DNA of 64,000 bases from positions 248,001-312,000 of the forward strand of contig OZ244845.1 in the NCBI GenBank assembly GCA_965220775.1. The letters are read 5' to 3'. The notes below the pieces were generated by a model. It did no database searches, was not told the origin of the DNA, and was given only the letters and a program-made list of their open reading frames with translations. The stretch is from G963664835 sp965220775 (GTDB lineage: Bacteria > Chloroflexota > UBA6077 > FW602-bin22 > JBCLEL01). Shown in pieces: positions 52,782 through 61,854 of this stretch; the stretch's first letter is position 1, and every line of letters begins with the position of its first letter. The position numbers and the translations under genes were made by a program.

Positions 52782-53226
52782 CTCCGGCCGGCTCCAAAAG
52801 CTCGATCAAGACACCGTGGCTACTTTTCGGGTGGATAAAGACCAACCTTTCGCCTTCCAGACCGATGCGAGGTCGTTCATCGATCACCTGATACCCGGCT
52901 TCCGCCATTCGACTTGCCATCTTCACGGCGTCCTGCACTCGGAAGCAGACGTGGTGCATGCCTTCGCCGCGCTTAGCCAGGAACCGGCTGATAGCCGATT
53001 CTGATCCGGCCGGCTCCAGCACTTCGATCCTACCGTTCGCGCCTTCCAGAAAGGTGATGTAGATTCGTTCGCCCGAATGAAGCCGTTTAGGACCAGCCAC
53101 CAGTCCGAGCACTTCGCAGTAAAGCCGGATGGCGTCATCGGTTCGGTGTACGGCTATGCCTGTGTGATCGAGCGCCACCAGATCATCCTCCAATGGTACG
53201 CGACATCCGGACTCTTCTTTACTCAC
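52774..53226 (-). CDS. mce: Methylmalonyl-CoA epimerase
   Basis: A 150-residue VOC-fold enzyme that interconverts (S)- and (R)-methylmalonyl-CoA. Metal ligands are likely His21 (LDHTGIAV), His90 or 91 (GMHHVCF) and the Glu of LIELLEP. Adjacent mutase subunit and MeaB genes support the assignment. First gene of the operon. Confidence 0.92.
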   Translation of the reverse strand: MSKEESGCRVPLEDDLVALDHTGIAVHRTDDAIRLYCEVLGLVAGPKRLHSGERIYITFLEGANGRIEVLEPAGSESAISRFLAKRGEGMHHVCFRVQDAVKMASRMAEAGYQVIDERPRIGLEGERLVFIHPKSSHGVLIELLEPAGDG

Positions 53227-53256
53227 TCGGTACCCCTCAATCGTCGACCTGCAGGC

Positions 53257-53288
53257 AATAAAAAAGGCGGGAGGACGAACCTCCCACC
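53257..53288 (-). terminator. Rho-independent terminator
   Basis: On the minus strand GGTGGGAGG and CCTCCCGCC form a stem with a 5-base loop, followed by TTTTTTATT. It lies just after the zinc-ribbon gene at 53313 and before the methylmalonyl-CoA operon, separating the two. Confidence 0.85.
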
Positions 53289-53312
53289 TCTGATGCTAGA
53301 CTTCGGACTTGA

Positions 53313-53642
53313 CTAACGGACTTCCCCCCGGATCTCATCAAAGCAACGAGAACAATAGACTGGACGATCTCCTCGGGGCACAAACGGAACCTGAGCTTCG
53401 CCGCCGCACTTTGCGCAGGTCGCAGTGTGCATCTCGCGTCGGGGACGGTCACCATATCCTCTGCCACCACCACCCATCGAATCGCCGTCGAACCCGCGAG
53501 CCTTTCGCGCAGACCTACAAGACGGACATCGGCTAGGCTGATTCGTAAACCCCTTGCTCGCATAGAATTCCTGTTCACCGACCGTGAAAACGAACTCTAC
53601 CCCACAGTCACGACACGCGAGGGTTTGATCGGAAAGAACCAC
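53313..53642 (-). CDS. Small zinc-ribbon protein
   Basis: A 109-residue protein with two zinc ribbons. The first pair of CxxC motifs is CRDCG and CPSCRSARK; the second is CAKCGG and CSRCF. A Gly/Arg-rich linker joins them (GGGGRGYGDRPRRE). It belongs to the widespread family of short zinc-ribbon proteins of unknown role, possibly binding RNA or DNA. GTG start with AGGAG ahead. Confidence 0.82.
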   Translation of the reverse strand: MVLSDQTLACRDCGVEFVFTVGEQEFYASKGFTNQPSRCPSCRSARKARGFDGDSMGGGGRGYGDRPRREMHTATCAKCGGEAQVPFVPRGDRPVYCSRCFDEIRGEVR

Positions 53643-53917
53643 AACACACTCCTAAAAAGGTGAAAGTTTAATAACTATTTGGTGCAGATTGGGGTAGCTT
53701 GGGTTCGCGCCGCGAATTCACGCCGAAGTGTGGAGGGTTCAAAGACGCTGGACCTAGGCTGGGAACCAATGTGAAACACCATCGGCGATGGATTATACCA
53801 CACTTGTCGACCGCGTCCATGGATCAATCGCCCCAGATTTGAAAGTCCGACGCGATACCTGCAGCTTAGACTATCCGAGCCGGCGAAGACGGGATCTGCA
53901 AGGAAAGTTTGGACTTA
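53643..53917. other. Intergenic region, nothing recognised
   Basis: 275 bases between the zinc-ribbon gene and the glycosyltransferases. No gene, repeat or promoter was identified with confidence. Confidence 0.3.
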
Positions 53918-55150
53918 TCACGCCAAGACTCTCTGGAATGCTCTCAGCGTTTTCATACCGATTCTGTCCCAGCGAAACTCCTCGGCGATACCCCCGACGC
54001 CTTCCGACAGGCGACGCCGCAATCCCGGCGATTTGGCCACTTCGCTCATCGCCAAACTCAAACGCTCCGGCGACCCGGCCGGCACCATGAGGACGTTCTC
54101 CCGATCCACTAGTTGAGGATACGCCGTTGAGGCTTCGCCGCTTGAGGGCGGCGTCGTGGTCACAACCGGCAGATCGTGCGCGATCGCGGCGATCAGAGTA
54201 CCGTGGCGCAGCGACGCGCCGGCCTTGAACGGCAGGACACACGCATCGATCGCGAATAGATTAGCCGAGACCTCTTGGGAGGAAGTGTAGCCGCTCCAGA
54301 CGACGTTGCTGCGGAACGGGACATCGCTCAGCAGGGCCCGCATGTCACGCGCGTACTTGCGTTCTCCCCGGCCGCTATCGCTCGTAGATCCTCCAATCAT
54401 CGCCAGCTTCGGCCGTCCGCCATTTGACAGAATCCTTCCGAACGCGGCAATCAGATCATCGATACCCTTGGTGGGATTCAGATAGCCAAAATAGCCGAAC
54501 AGGAACTCCTCCTGCCCAACTCCCAAGCGTCTCCGCCAGGCCGCCCGGTCGAACGTCGCACGATCGCCCAGCGGGATGTTGCATCCGATCGGAATCGGGA
54601 ATACTGGAGGACCGCCAAAGCGAACGCGGATATCGCCATCCCCGCTCCACTTTGCCAACACAGAGAGGTCTTCGTGATTTGTCACGACAACGCCGTGTGA
54701 GGTGACGGCGAGCAGCCAGACCGCGAGATGGCGCATGGGACCTATCTTAGGCAGAATATACGGCTCCCTGAGATCGTGAAAAGTGGTGACCACCTTCAAC
54801 CTTGGGAGCCTCATGCGCATGTACAGTGGCAATATGTTGACTACCGGGCTGAGTTCGAAAGCGCCGGTCTGATATTGGATGTTCAAGACCTCGGCACCAG
54901 TCGCCTCTATGGTCGCAGCCAACATGGGCAGTGTCGCAAGACGCCACCGGCGAATCTCCGGAAACACCGCGACCTCATCCGGATCGCTCGACGAACCAAG
55001 AGCCGGCGATTCTAGATTCGCCTTCGCGGACGTGATAACGGCCGGCTCAGCGCCAATCGTCAACAGCGTCCGGGCTATATGCGCCGTGAAGTCGGCTACT
55101 CCCCCCCGCATAGGCGGGTACTCGCCCGTTAGCAAAGCAACTTTGACCAT
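53918..55150 (-). CDS. GT4 family glycosyltransferase
   Basis: A 410-residue GT-B fold enzyme. The N-terminus has LLTGEYPPMRGGVADF, typical of GT4 enzymes; the second domain has LFGYFGYLNPTKGIDDLIAAF and later LRHGTLIAAIAHDLPVV. The usual EX7E motif is altered, with SLRHGT and E in the loop, so donor specificity is uncertain. It is 7 bases downstream of the GT2 gene, so the two act in one pathway, perhaps surface polysaccharide or glycolipid. Confidence 0.85.
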   Translation of the reverse strand: MVKVALLTGEYPPMRGGVADFTAHIARTLLTIGAEPAVITSAKANLESPALGSSSDPDEVAVFPEIRRWRLATLPMLAATIEATGAEVLNIQYQTGAFELSPVVNILPLYMRMRLPRLKVVTTFHDLREPYILPKIGPMRHLAVWLLAVTSHGVVVTNHEDLSVLAKWSGDGDIRVRFGGPPVFPIPIGCNIPLGDRATFDRAAWRRRLGVGQEEFLFGYFGYLNPTKGIDDLIAAFGRILSNGGRPKLAMIGGSTSDSGRGERKYARDMRALLSDVPFRSNVVWSGYTSSQEVSANLFAIDACVLPFKAGASLRHGTLIAAIAHDLPVVTTTPPSSGEASTAYPQLVDRENVLMVPAGSPERLSLAMSEVAKSPGLRRRLSEGVGGIAEEFRWDRIGMKTLRAFQRVLA

Positions 55151-55157
55151 GGGTGAT

Positions 55158-56159
55158 CTACTTCCCGTCCATCCTAGAAATCAATCGCCTGAGGTGCCAG
55201 AGTCCCGATCTGGTGTACATAGCCGCGCGCCTAATTCGCCAATCCTCTCGCTCTACCAAATTGCCCTTGATCCAGTCTTCCAAACCGCTGACGGTTAATG
55301 ATAGCGCGATAAACAAACGAAACACTAGCTCCAAGGAACGTCCGTGGTGCTCCGCCATGTAAGCCGCCTTGCTGTCGTGGAACCGGACGTTGCGAAGATA
55401 GTCGTCCTGCGACGCGCTCCGGCCCCCCGCGTGATGAACCACTGCCGCCGGCTCGTAGAGCACCTTCCAGCCGTTGCTCCGCAATCTACGACATAGGTCC
55501 AGCTCCTCCGAGTACATGAAGAACCGTGTATCGAACACAGCCTCGCCTCCGATCGCCGAGCGGCGAAGCATCAGAGCTGCGCCGGTTATCCAGTCGGGAT
55601 GTTGCACCTCTTGCGCCGGCAAGTCGACGCAGCGATAGTGACGAACAGAGGGCGACGCTGGCCAGAGGCGCTCCAGCAGCGTGCTCTCCAAGAAGAAGTC
55701 GTGCCACCGGGGAAAACGCCGGCACGGCTGCTCCGCCCGGCCATCGCCGGCCACGATGGCCGGGCCCACGAGGCCCACCGCCGGGTACTCGTCCAGCGCG
55801 CCGACCAAGCGACCCAACGCTCCGTCCTCCAACCAGGTATCGGGGTTCAGCAAGAACAAATACTCCGATTGTGAGACCCCGGCTACTTGGCTCACCGCCT
55901 TGGCGAGACCCACGTTCTGGTCGTTGGCGATCACTTCGACGCTCGGGAATCGCTCCAACACCGCCCCAACGGTGCCATCGTTTGACGCGTTGTCCACCAC
56001 GACCGTCTCGAGGTCTATCCCTGACCGATCAGCCGAAGCAAAAACCGATCTCAAGCATTTCAGCAGGTGCTCACGCACGTTCCAACTGACGATGACGCAG
56101 GTGACCCGTGTCCCAACCGAAGATCGGCCGGCGGCCGGAGATATTAACGCCTCACTCAT
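55158..56159 (-). CDS. GT2 family glycosyltransferase (rhamnosyltransferase-like)
   Basis: A 333-residue GT-A fold enzyme. It shows VIVSWNVREHLLKCLRS at the N-terminus, VVDNASNDGT, NVGLAKAV and FLLNPDTWLEDG (DxD-like), followed by the ITGAALMLRRSAI and MYSEELDLCRRL segments that mark WbbL/rhamnosyltransferase-like enzymes. It could use dTDP-rhamnose, whose early steps are encoded by rmlA and rmlB in this window. Confidence 0.87.
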   Translation of the reverse strand: MSEALISPAAGRSSVGTRVTCVIVSWNVREHLLKCLRSVFASADRSGIDLETVVVDNASNDGTVGAVLERFPSVEVIANDQNVGLAKAVSQVAGVSQSEYLFLLNPDTWLEDGALGRLVGALDEYPAVGLVGPAIVAGDGRAEQPCRRFPRWHDFFLESTLLERLWPASPSVRHYRCVDLPAQEVQHPDWITGAALMLRRSAIGGEAVFDTRFFMYSEELDLCRRLRSNGWKVLYEPAAVVHHAGGRSASQDDYLRNVRFHDSKAAYMAEHHGRSLELVFRLFIALSLTVSGLEDWIKGNLVEREDWRIRRAAMYTRSGLWHLRRLISRMDGK

Positions 56160-56426
56160 CTACGGATTCGCTCATTTCGTTATCGCTTCATTCTCATGAA
56201 TACTACAGTGGACAATCGTCCGGATCGGACGTACCAGACGGAAGGAATTGAATTCTAACACCTCCAAGTCGCCGGCAGCCCGCTCTTCCCATCAAACATC
56301 ACGTAGGTCGATTGTCAGACCCAACCAGTTGTACACCAGAGTACAGTCATCTAGAATCCGGCGCGGAACGCAACGCGCCGAGCCGACATACGCCGCCAAT
56401 TCACCATGTTGCCGGAGGGCAAGACC

Positions 56427-56957
56427 ATGGGGCTGTCGATCCCTGAGCTGACCGAACGAATACGTGACGTCCCCGATTTTCCCAAACCGGGGATTCTCTT
56501 CAAGGACATCACGCCGCTACTCAAAGACCCGGCTGCCTTGCGCCAAGTGACCGACCAAATCAGCGCATCTTTCGAAGACAAGGGTATCGACCTCGTTGCC
56601 AGCGTGGAGTCTCGCGGATTCATCCTCGCCACGCCAGTCGCATTGAACCTTGGTGCCGGCATCGTCCCTATTCGCAAGCTCGGTAAGCTGCCGGCCGATA
56701 CCATTCATACCAACTATGAGCTCGAGTACGGCACCAACACCCTGGAGATGCACCGGGACGCCGTCCAACCCGGCCAGCGCGTACTCATCGTCGACGACGT
56801 TCTCGCCACCGGCGGGACTGTCAAGGCCAGTATAGACTTGGTGGAGCGACTCGGCGGGATAGTTGCCGGCATCGCGTTCCTCGCCGAGCTGACGTTCCTG
56901 GAAGGCCGAAAGCCCCTCGCCGGCTACGGGCCGATATTCAGCATTCTGCAGTTCTAG
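56427..56957 (+). CDS. apt: Adenine phosphoribosyltransferase
   Basis: A 176-residue purine salvage enzyme (adenine plus PRPP to AMP). It has the PRPP loop VLIVDDVLATGGT and the N-terminal IPDFPKPGILFKDITPLL-type segment. ATG 56427 is preferred to 56406 because GGAGGG stands 7 bases ahead. It is followed by mtnP, whose product releases adenine, so the pair recycles adenine from methylthioadenosine. Confidence 0.92.
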   Translation: MGLSIPELTERIRDVPDFPKPGILFKDITPLLKDPAALRQVTDQISASFEDKGIDLVASVESRGFILATPVALNLGAGIVPIRKLGKLPADTIHTNYELEYGTNTLEMHRDAVQPGQRVLIVDDVLATGGTVKASIDLVERLGGIVAGIAFLAELTFLEGRKPLAGYGPIFSILQF

Positions 56958-57061
56958 AGACAGACCCTTCCGCCTGAGGGGATGAGCATAGCGCGAGAAA
57001 TCGTACCCGTGAGCAATCGCCGCCCAGAAGTGGCAATACGATCGGCACAAGGAGGCATTTC

Positions 57062-57922
57062 GTGACCGAAGCGAGAGTTGCCGTGATAGGCGGCAGCGCA
57101 CTCTACGATATGGAGGGGCTCCAGACAGTCGATGAGGTTTCGATCGACACGCCATTCGGGAAGCCAAGCGACCTCATCCGCGTTGGAGAGCTGTCGGGTT
57201 CGACAATCGCATTCCTGCCCCGGCATGGCCGGGGCCACCGGCTCACCCCAACCGAGGTCAACAGCCGGGCGAACATATTCGCGCTCAAGTCGCTCGGCGT
57301 CGAGCAGATCATCTCGGTTAGCGCCGTGGGATCGATGCGCGAAGATGTCCGGCCGCTCGATCTTCTGGTCCCCGATCAGCTCCTGGATCGAACCAAGCTC
57401 AGGCCCAGCACCTTCTTCGGTGACGGTATCGTCGCTCACGTCGGATTCGCCGATCCCTTTTGTACTCGCCTCAGCGCCATTCTCGCCGACGAAGCAGAGA
57501 GATCCGTCTCCCGAGTACACCGTGGCGGCACCTACGTATGCATCGAGGGTCCCCAGTTTTCGACGAAGGCCGAATCACGAGTCTATCGACAGTGGGGGGT
57601 TGACGTGATCGGCATGACCGCGTTGCCTGAAGCCAAGCTCGCGCGGGAGGCGGAGATTTGCTACGCTACGCTCGCGCTCGTAACCGACTACGACGTCTGG
57701 CACGAAAGCGCCGAGCCGGTGACGGTCGAAGTGGTAGTCCAGAACCTTCTTCAAAACATCGCCCAGGCCCAGCGCGTCATCGCCGGCTTGGTAGCGCATC
57801 TGGGCAACGATCGCGGTTGCGAATGCGGGAGCGCGCTCAAAGATGCCATCATCACCGCAAGGGACGCCATGCCGTCCGACGCTACATCCAGGCTCTCCCT
57901 TCTGATCGGCAAGTACTTATGA
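57062..57922 (+). CDS. mtnP: S-methyl-5'-thioadenosine phosphorylase
   Basis: A 286-residue phosphorylase that splits methylthioadenosine to adenine and methylthioribose-1-phosphate. Family features are IGGSALYDM, GHRLTPTEVNSRANI, SAVGSMRED, EGPQFSTKAESRVYR and GMTALPEAKLAREAEICY. GTG start with AGGAGG ahead. The apt gene just upstream would use the adenine. No further methionine-salvage genes are nearby. Confidence 0.92.
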   Translation: MTEARVAVIGGSALYDMEGLQTVDEVSIDTPFGKPSDLIRVGELSGSTIAFLPRHGRGHRLTPTEVNSRANIFALKSLGVEQIISVSAVGSMREDVRPLDLLVPDQLLDRTKLRPSTFFGDGIVAHVGFADPFCTRLSAILADEAERSVSRVHRGGTYVCIEGPQFSTKAESRVYRQWGVDVIGMTALPEAKLAREAEICYATLALVTDYDVWHESAEPVTVEVVVQNLLQNIAQAQRVIAGLVAHLGNDRGCECGSALKDAIITARDAMPSDATSRLSLLIGKYL

Positions 57923-57983
57923 TCGACAGATGCCTCTACAGCAACAAATATTGTTCCAAATGGCATAAGATAGCTACTAATCT

Positions 57984-58847
57984 ATGAGCAGATTTATCAA
58001 ACTCGCCGGCGGACTGTTCCTATTTACCCTGGTCCTAGCAAGCTGTGGCTTCTTTGGTCAGGGCGAGCAGGCGCAGGTGGCCGAATCCACCCCTAACGCA
58101 CCAGTACCGACGGCCACTCAAGCGCCGCCTACCGCTACACATACAGCAATACCGCTGAATCCTACTGTTGCTAGCTCACCGACAACTGCCACAGCTACCG
58201 AGATACCGCCAACTGCTACTCCAACCGAGGTCCCGCCAACCCGAACGGTTACTGCCAATTGGACCGTTGGCAACACAGGCGGCGAGGGAGTCTACATCCG
58301 CCGGACAGCCGACATGGAAGACAGGATCAAAGCCTGGCCGGATGGAACAGAGATGGTCGTCGTTGGGCCAGACGTAACCGCCGAGGATATTCTCTGGAAG
58401 AATGTCCGAGACCCGGATGGAAACGCCGGGTTCGTGCCGGCCGAGTATCTCATAGCGCCGCAGGCCCCTGAGACAACACCCACCGCAACAACAACACCGT
58501 CTGCCGATTCTGCGGAGCCGACGCCCGTCCCCGAAACGCCGGAAGTCACTTACGTTGTCGGCAACACCGATGGCTCTGGAGTCTACATCCGCCTGACCAT
58601 CGACGCCGCTGACAGAATCAAAGCCTGGCCCGACGGAACAGAGATGGTCGTCGTTGGGCCGGACGTAACCGCCGAGGATATTCTTTGGAAGAATGTCCGA
58701 GACCCGGATGAAAACGTCGGGTTCGTGCCGGCCGAGTTCCTGGTATTGCCTGAGCGTGAAAGTACGGAGGCAAACGAGACAGCCGCACCGGCCACGGGAG
58801 ATGCGCCGGCAACCCCATCCCGGCCATTAAAAGACGATCCACTTTGA
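57984..58847 (+). CDS. Lipoprotein with two SH3-like repeats and Thr/Pro linkers
   Basis: A 287-residue surface lipoprotein. The lipobox ends at Cys21 (LVLASC). Residues about 35-90 and 160-188 are Thr/Pro/Ala linkers. Two bacterial SH3 repeats (about 93-157 and 190-255) share identical stretches (RIKAWPDGTEMVVVGPDVTA; EDILWKNVRDPD), so they arose by internal duplication. SH3b domains usually bind cell-wall or protein ligands. A related lipoprotein starts at 63639. Confidence 0.83.
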   Translation: MSRFIKLAGGLFLFTLVLASCGFFGQGEQAQVAESTPNAPVPTATQAPPTATHTAIPLNPTVASSPTTATATEIPPTATPTEVPPTRTVTANWTVGNTGGEGVYIRRTADMEDRIKAWPDGTEMVVVGPDVTAEDILWKNVRDPDGNAGFVPAEYLIAPQAPETTPTATTTPSADSAEPTPVPETPEVTYVVGNTDGSGVYIRLTIDAADRIKAWPDGTEMVVVGPDVTAEDILWKNVRDPDENVGFVPAEFLVLPERESTEANETAAPATGDAPATPSRPLKDDPL

Positions 58848-58918
58848 CCGGGCCGGAGCTGCCTCGACTTCGTAGTTCTCGCTGAGACCGGAATCCACGA
58901 ACCGCGTCCACAGAGCAA

Positions 58919-59845
58919 ATGTAGGGCTGGGGCTTATCCCCAGCCAGGGGAGGGATGGGGGGCACAGACGACACCTGAACCCTTCCATCGACCAATGCAC
59001 CCAGTTTTCATACCCTGGTGTGCCGGCGGCAGGCCGGCATGAGCGATTGGTGCGGGAATGGGCCCTCCAATCAACCTCGATGCCGGCTCTCCACCGGCGA
59101 ATATTGCCGAATTGTAGACCGATGGCCGAGGGCGGAATGAGAAAATGTAGCGCGGGGGCTTGTCCCCCGCAGGGGTCGGGGTGGGGTGTGGCAGAGTCCG
59201 CCGTGCCAATTCGCTGTACCAAGCCACAACTCCGGCTTTTCATACCTTGGTGTGCCGGCGCCAGCCGGCACGAGCGATTGCTATGAAAGCATGTCCCGGA
59301 CCACGATCCGGGACAGACTGCTCCGGCAGCCTCTCATTCGCCATTCGCGGCATCCCTTCGTCAATCCGGCCCCCCATTCGTCATTCCGGCTTTCGCCGGA
59401 ATCCAGTGGGGCGGGGAGAGGGGAATGTAGTGCGGGGGCTTGTCCCCCGCTGGGGCCGGGGCGGGGGCCTGGCACAATCCGCCGCGAGCTTCATTCGTCC
59501 GCATTCCCCCCGGCAGTCAATGTAGTGCGGGGGCTTGTCCCCCGCTGGGGCCGGGGTGGGGCGTGGCACAACCCATCGTGCCAATTCGCCGTACCAACCC
59601 ACAACTCCGGATTTTCCTACCTTGGAGTGCCGGCACCAGCCGGCATGAGCAATTGGTACGAAAGCATGTCCCGGACCACGATCCGGGACAGACTGCTCCG
59701 GCAGCCTCTCATTCGCCATTCGCGGCATCCCTTCGTCAATCCGGCCCCCCATTCCTCATTCCGGCTTTCGCCGGAATCCAGAGGAGGTGGGGAGAGGGGA
59801 ATGTAGCGCTGGGGCTTGTCCCCAGCTAGGGGCGCGCCGGCCGGC
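58919..59845 (+). repeat. Mosaic of palindromic repeats (BIME-like) in direct array
   Basis: Five copies of the GGGGCTTGTCCCC hairpin element (near 58919, 59145, 59426, 59520 and 59801) alternate with other palindromes: GTGCCGGC..GCCGGCAC, TCCCGGACCACGATCCGGGA and ATTCCGGCTTTCGCCGGAAT. Two units (about 59145-59430 and 59520-59805) are nearly identical over about 280 bases; a partial unit lies between and a diverged one at 58919-59045. No convincing gene lies here; the long open frames on both strands are by-products of the repeats. Confidence 0.8.
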
Positions 59846-59862
59846 CCCCTCGGTCAGTACCC

Positions 59863-60188
59863 CTAGGCGACTCCGCCATCGGGCCGAGTCGTGGGGCCAG
59901 CACCGAGAGAAGCCCCGATTGCCAGCATCTGCTCTACGAAGTCATGTACCGCCGGGACATCGGCTTGTATCTGAAAGTCGTCTTTCCACCGGTGATAACA
60001 ATTGGCATGAAAACCCTCAGCTACCGCAAATTGCAGTGCCAAGTTGGGCGATTCATATGTCTCGGCAAGCTTCATTACCAGCCTCTTCAGTTCGCGACGG
60101 GTGTGGGGCTCTTCGCCGGTTTCCAGACTAGCGATTGCCAACACGGCCTGGGTAGCCGCGACCCAGGGCTTTTCTGAACCTTGAACGA
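59863..60188 (-). pseudogene. PaREP1/HEPN-like gene truncated by a mobile element
   Basis: The minus-strand frame reads SEKPWVAATQAVLAIASLE, HTRRELKRLVMKLAE and VPAVHDFVEQMLAIG, as in PaREP1-family proteins (HEPN-like helical bundle). These usually start with about 30 more residues and an ATG. Here the frame runs straight into the left end of the mobile element at 60189 with no start codon; the first possible start is GTG at 60147. The gene was probably cut by the insertion. Confidence 0.6.
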
Positions 60189-60219
60189 TATGGGAGTTAT
60201 ATACTTAACTACACACGTG
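60189..60219 (+). repeat. Left terminal inverted repeat of the mobile element
   Basis: Pairs with 62289-62319 in inverted orientation with four mismatches over 31 bases. It abuts the truncated PaREP1-like frame. Confidence 0.75.
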
Positions 60220-60233
60220 GCGGGTCAGGGGGG

Positions 60234-60530
60234 CTACCGTGACCTCGCCCTACCCCTTCGCCGCTGCTTGTTTCTGTTTTCTAGTTCTTCCAACTGTGCT
60301 TTGCGGAGCTTCTTCTCTTCTTGTTCTGTTTCCCATTTTTCCACAACTTGGACCCCGGCTCCGGCACCACCAGCAACACAAACAACAGCGAAGCCTACGA
60401 CGACAATTGGATGAAGCGCGAAAACCATTGTCCCGAATAAAGGATTCAGCGACAAAGCAACCAAAACGAATATGAAAGGATCGCCTACAACTGCGCCCAA
60501 AATGCCGAATGAAACTTTCAAACAGCCCAT
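60234..60530 (-). CDS. Small membrane protein, element cargo
   Basis: A 98-residue protein with two membrane segments (about 8-28 and 38-62, the second ending in a Gly/Ala-rich stretch) and a highly charged C-terminal helix (EKWETEQEEKKLRKAQLEEL). It ends 15 bases from the left terminal repeat, inside the element. No ribosome site is obvious. Function unknown; it could be a small membrane effector or a passenger. Confidence 0.5.
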   Translation of the reverse strand: MGCLKVSFGILGAVVGDPFIFVLVALSLNPLFGTMVFALHPIVVVGFAVVCVAGGAGAGVQVVEKWETEQEEKKLRKAQLEELENRNKQRRRGRARSR

Positions 60531-60592
60531 TGTTAGGCTTTACTATCGCTCCGAGGTTGTTGGCGTTTCGCAGTCCTGGAATACTGCCACTC

Positions 60593-60706
60593 CTAATCCG
60601 CCGGTAAGCTCAGAAATGCCTCGGCAATTTTCTCTGGTGGTGCATCGATTCTCTCAGGCAATGGCTTGGCCGGCCGGCCTCTGGATCGCGTCTGTTCCTT
60701 ACTCAT
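60593..60706 (-). CDS. 37-residue passenger protein coupled to the transposase
   Basis: A short gene whose ATG overlaps the transposase stop by one base (TAATG). The product is basic, then Pro-rich (RSRGRPAKPLPERIDAPPEK), then helical (IAEAFLSLP). Short proteins with a GRPxKxLPERIDAPPE pattern are a type I recognise next to IS1595-like transposases. Role unknown; a DNA-binding accessory (AT-hook-like GRP) is a guess. Confidence 0.55.
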   Translation of the reverse strand: MSKEQTRSRGRPAKPLPERIDAPPEKIAEAFLSLPAD

Positions 60707-61640
60707 TAGGCTGTCAACTCCCGGTAGCTGAGTCGCTTGCCGGCCATCCCCTTGGCCAGCGCGGTCAATTGATCCTCGGTGTCTAGGGGTCGATGGTTGT
60801 GGCAGCCTGAGAACTCGTTGATGTAGCGGTCCAGGTGCTTCTCACTCATTTGGTGGTATGTGCCGTGGTATCCGCGCTTCAGCATTGCCCAGAAGCTCTC
60901 GATCCCGTTTGGGTGCGCCTGTCCGTTCACGAACTCTTTGACTCAGTGCTTGACCGCTTCCCGATCTCTTGGCAGGCTTTTGTATGCGCGGGCCTCGTCG
61001 GTGTAAACCTTGGCCTCGGTCTCGGTCCGGTCGACTACAAAGCCGTGTAGTGTTGCCGAGTCAGTCTGATTGACCACTGAGGCGTTGACCTAGTTAATGT
61101 CCCGGTCCTTCATCCCGGCGACGGCTACCTTGTCGACTGTACCCCGGCCCGCGTTCAACTTCTTCGACTCATGCTTGGTGGATTCCTTGCCGCCCACGTA
61201 GGTCTCGTCTACTTCGACCGGGCCGGCGAACTTGTCAGCGGCGACGTTCCACTCTTCCCGGATTCCATGCGCCAGGTGCCACGCGCTCTTTTGTGTTATC
61301 CCAAGGTCGCGGTGTAGCTTCATCGAGCTAACACCCTTCAAGTTGGTGGAGAAGAGATAGAATGCGATGGCCCAAGTGCTAAGGGAGAGTTTCGAGTTTT
61401 GGAGTAGGGTGTTTGTCCTAACCGAGAAGTACTTGCGGCAATCGGAGCAGTGGAAGGGCATTGGCTTGCGGTTGACTCTCTCGCGAACCTTCAGGCTACC
61501 ACAGTGCGGGCAGGCGATGCCGTTCGGCCAGCGTCGCTCGATGAACCAGTCCTCGGCCTGCTTCTCGTTGGAGAAGCTCTGTATAACCTGTACTAGCGAT
61601 ATGCCCTTTCGGTGAGCCTTTCCCGGTCCGCATATCGTTG
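60706..61640 (-). pseudogene. Decayed IS1595-family (ISXO2-like) transposase
   Basis: Read across its lesions the protein has an N-terminal zinc ribbon (CPHCGS, CSDCRK), LSTWAIAFYLFSTNLKGVSS and a DDE core: Asp in VEVDETYVGG, Asp in VYTDEARAY and Glu in GIESFWAMLKRG. Two in-frame stops interrupt it (TAG at 61090-61092 and TGA at 60943-60945). Near 61630 a one-base shift separates the ATG from the rest. It cannot now move the element, though the catalytic residues are still recognisable. Confidence 0.82.
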
Positions 61641-61709
61641 TCTTGCAAGTTTGTCAATCCCCGACTAGAATTTGGGCACGACACGCCACCTCACACAAGG
61701 AGTCCCACC

Positions 61710-61811
61710 ATGGCCGCGGTGGTATTAGCGGTCAATCTGTTGTGTGTCGGCAAACAGCCACCTCTATGCTCTTCCAGTCAGCCTGTTTACATCTCTAGTT
61801 ATTATCCCTAG
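61710..61811 (+). CDS. Possible 33-residue leader peptide
   Basis: An ATG with AAGGAG nine bases ahead opens a 33-codon frame (AAVVLAVNLLCVGKQ, then Ser/Pro/Tyr-rich). It lies between the transposase and the aspartyl protease gene on the same strand as the latter. No family; it may be chance or a leader. Confidence 0.25.
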   Translation: MAAVVLAVNLLCVGKQPPLCSSSQPVYISSYYP

Positions 61812-61854
61812 ACTAACTGTTTCCATAGAAACAATAGCTCGAAGAGGAAGACAC

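Noticed and set aside
58919..59845. Long open frames on both strands in the repeat cluster, over 200 codons.
   Set aside because: They follow the tandem repeats, lack ribosome sites and encode proline/arginine-rich sequence typical of GC-rich non-coding DNA.
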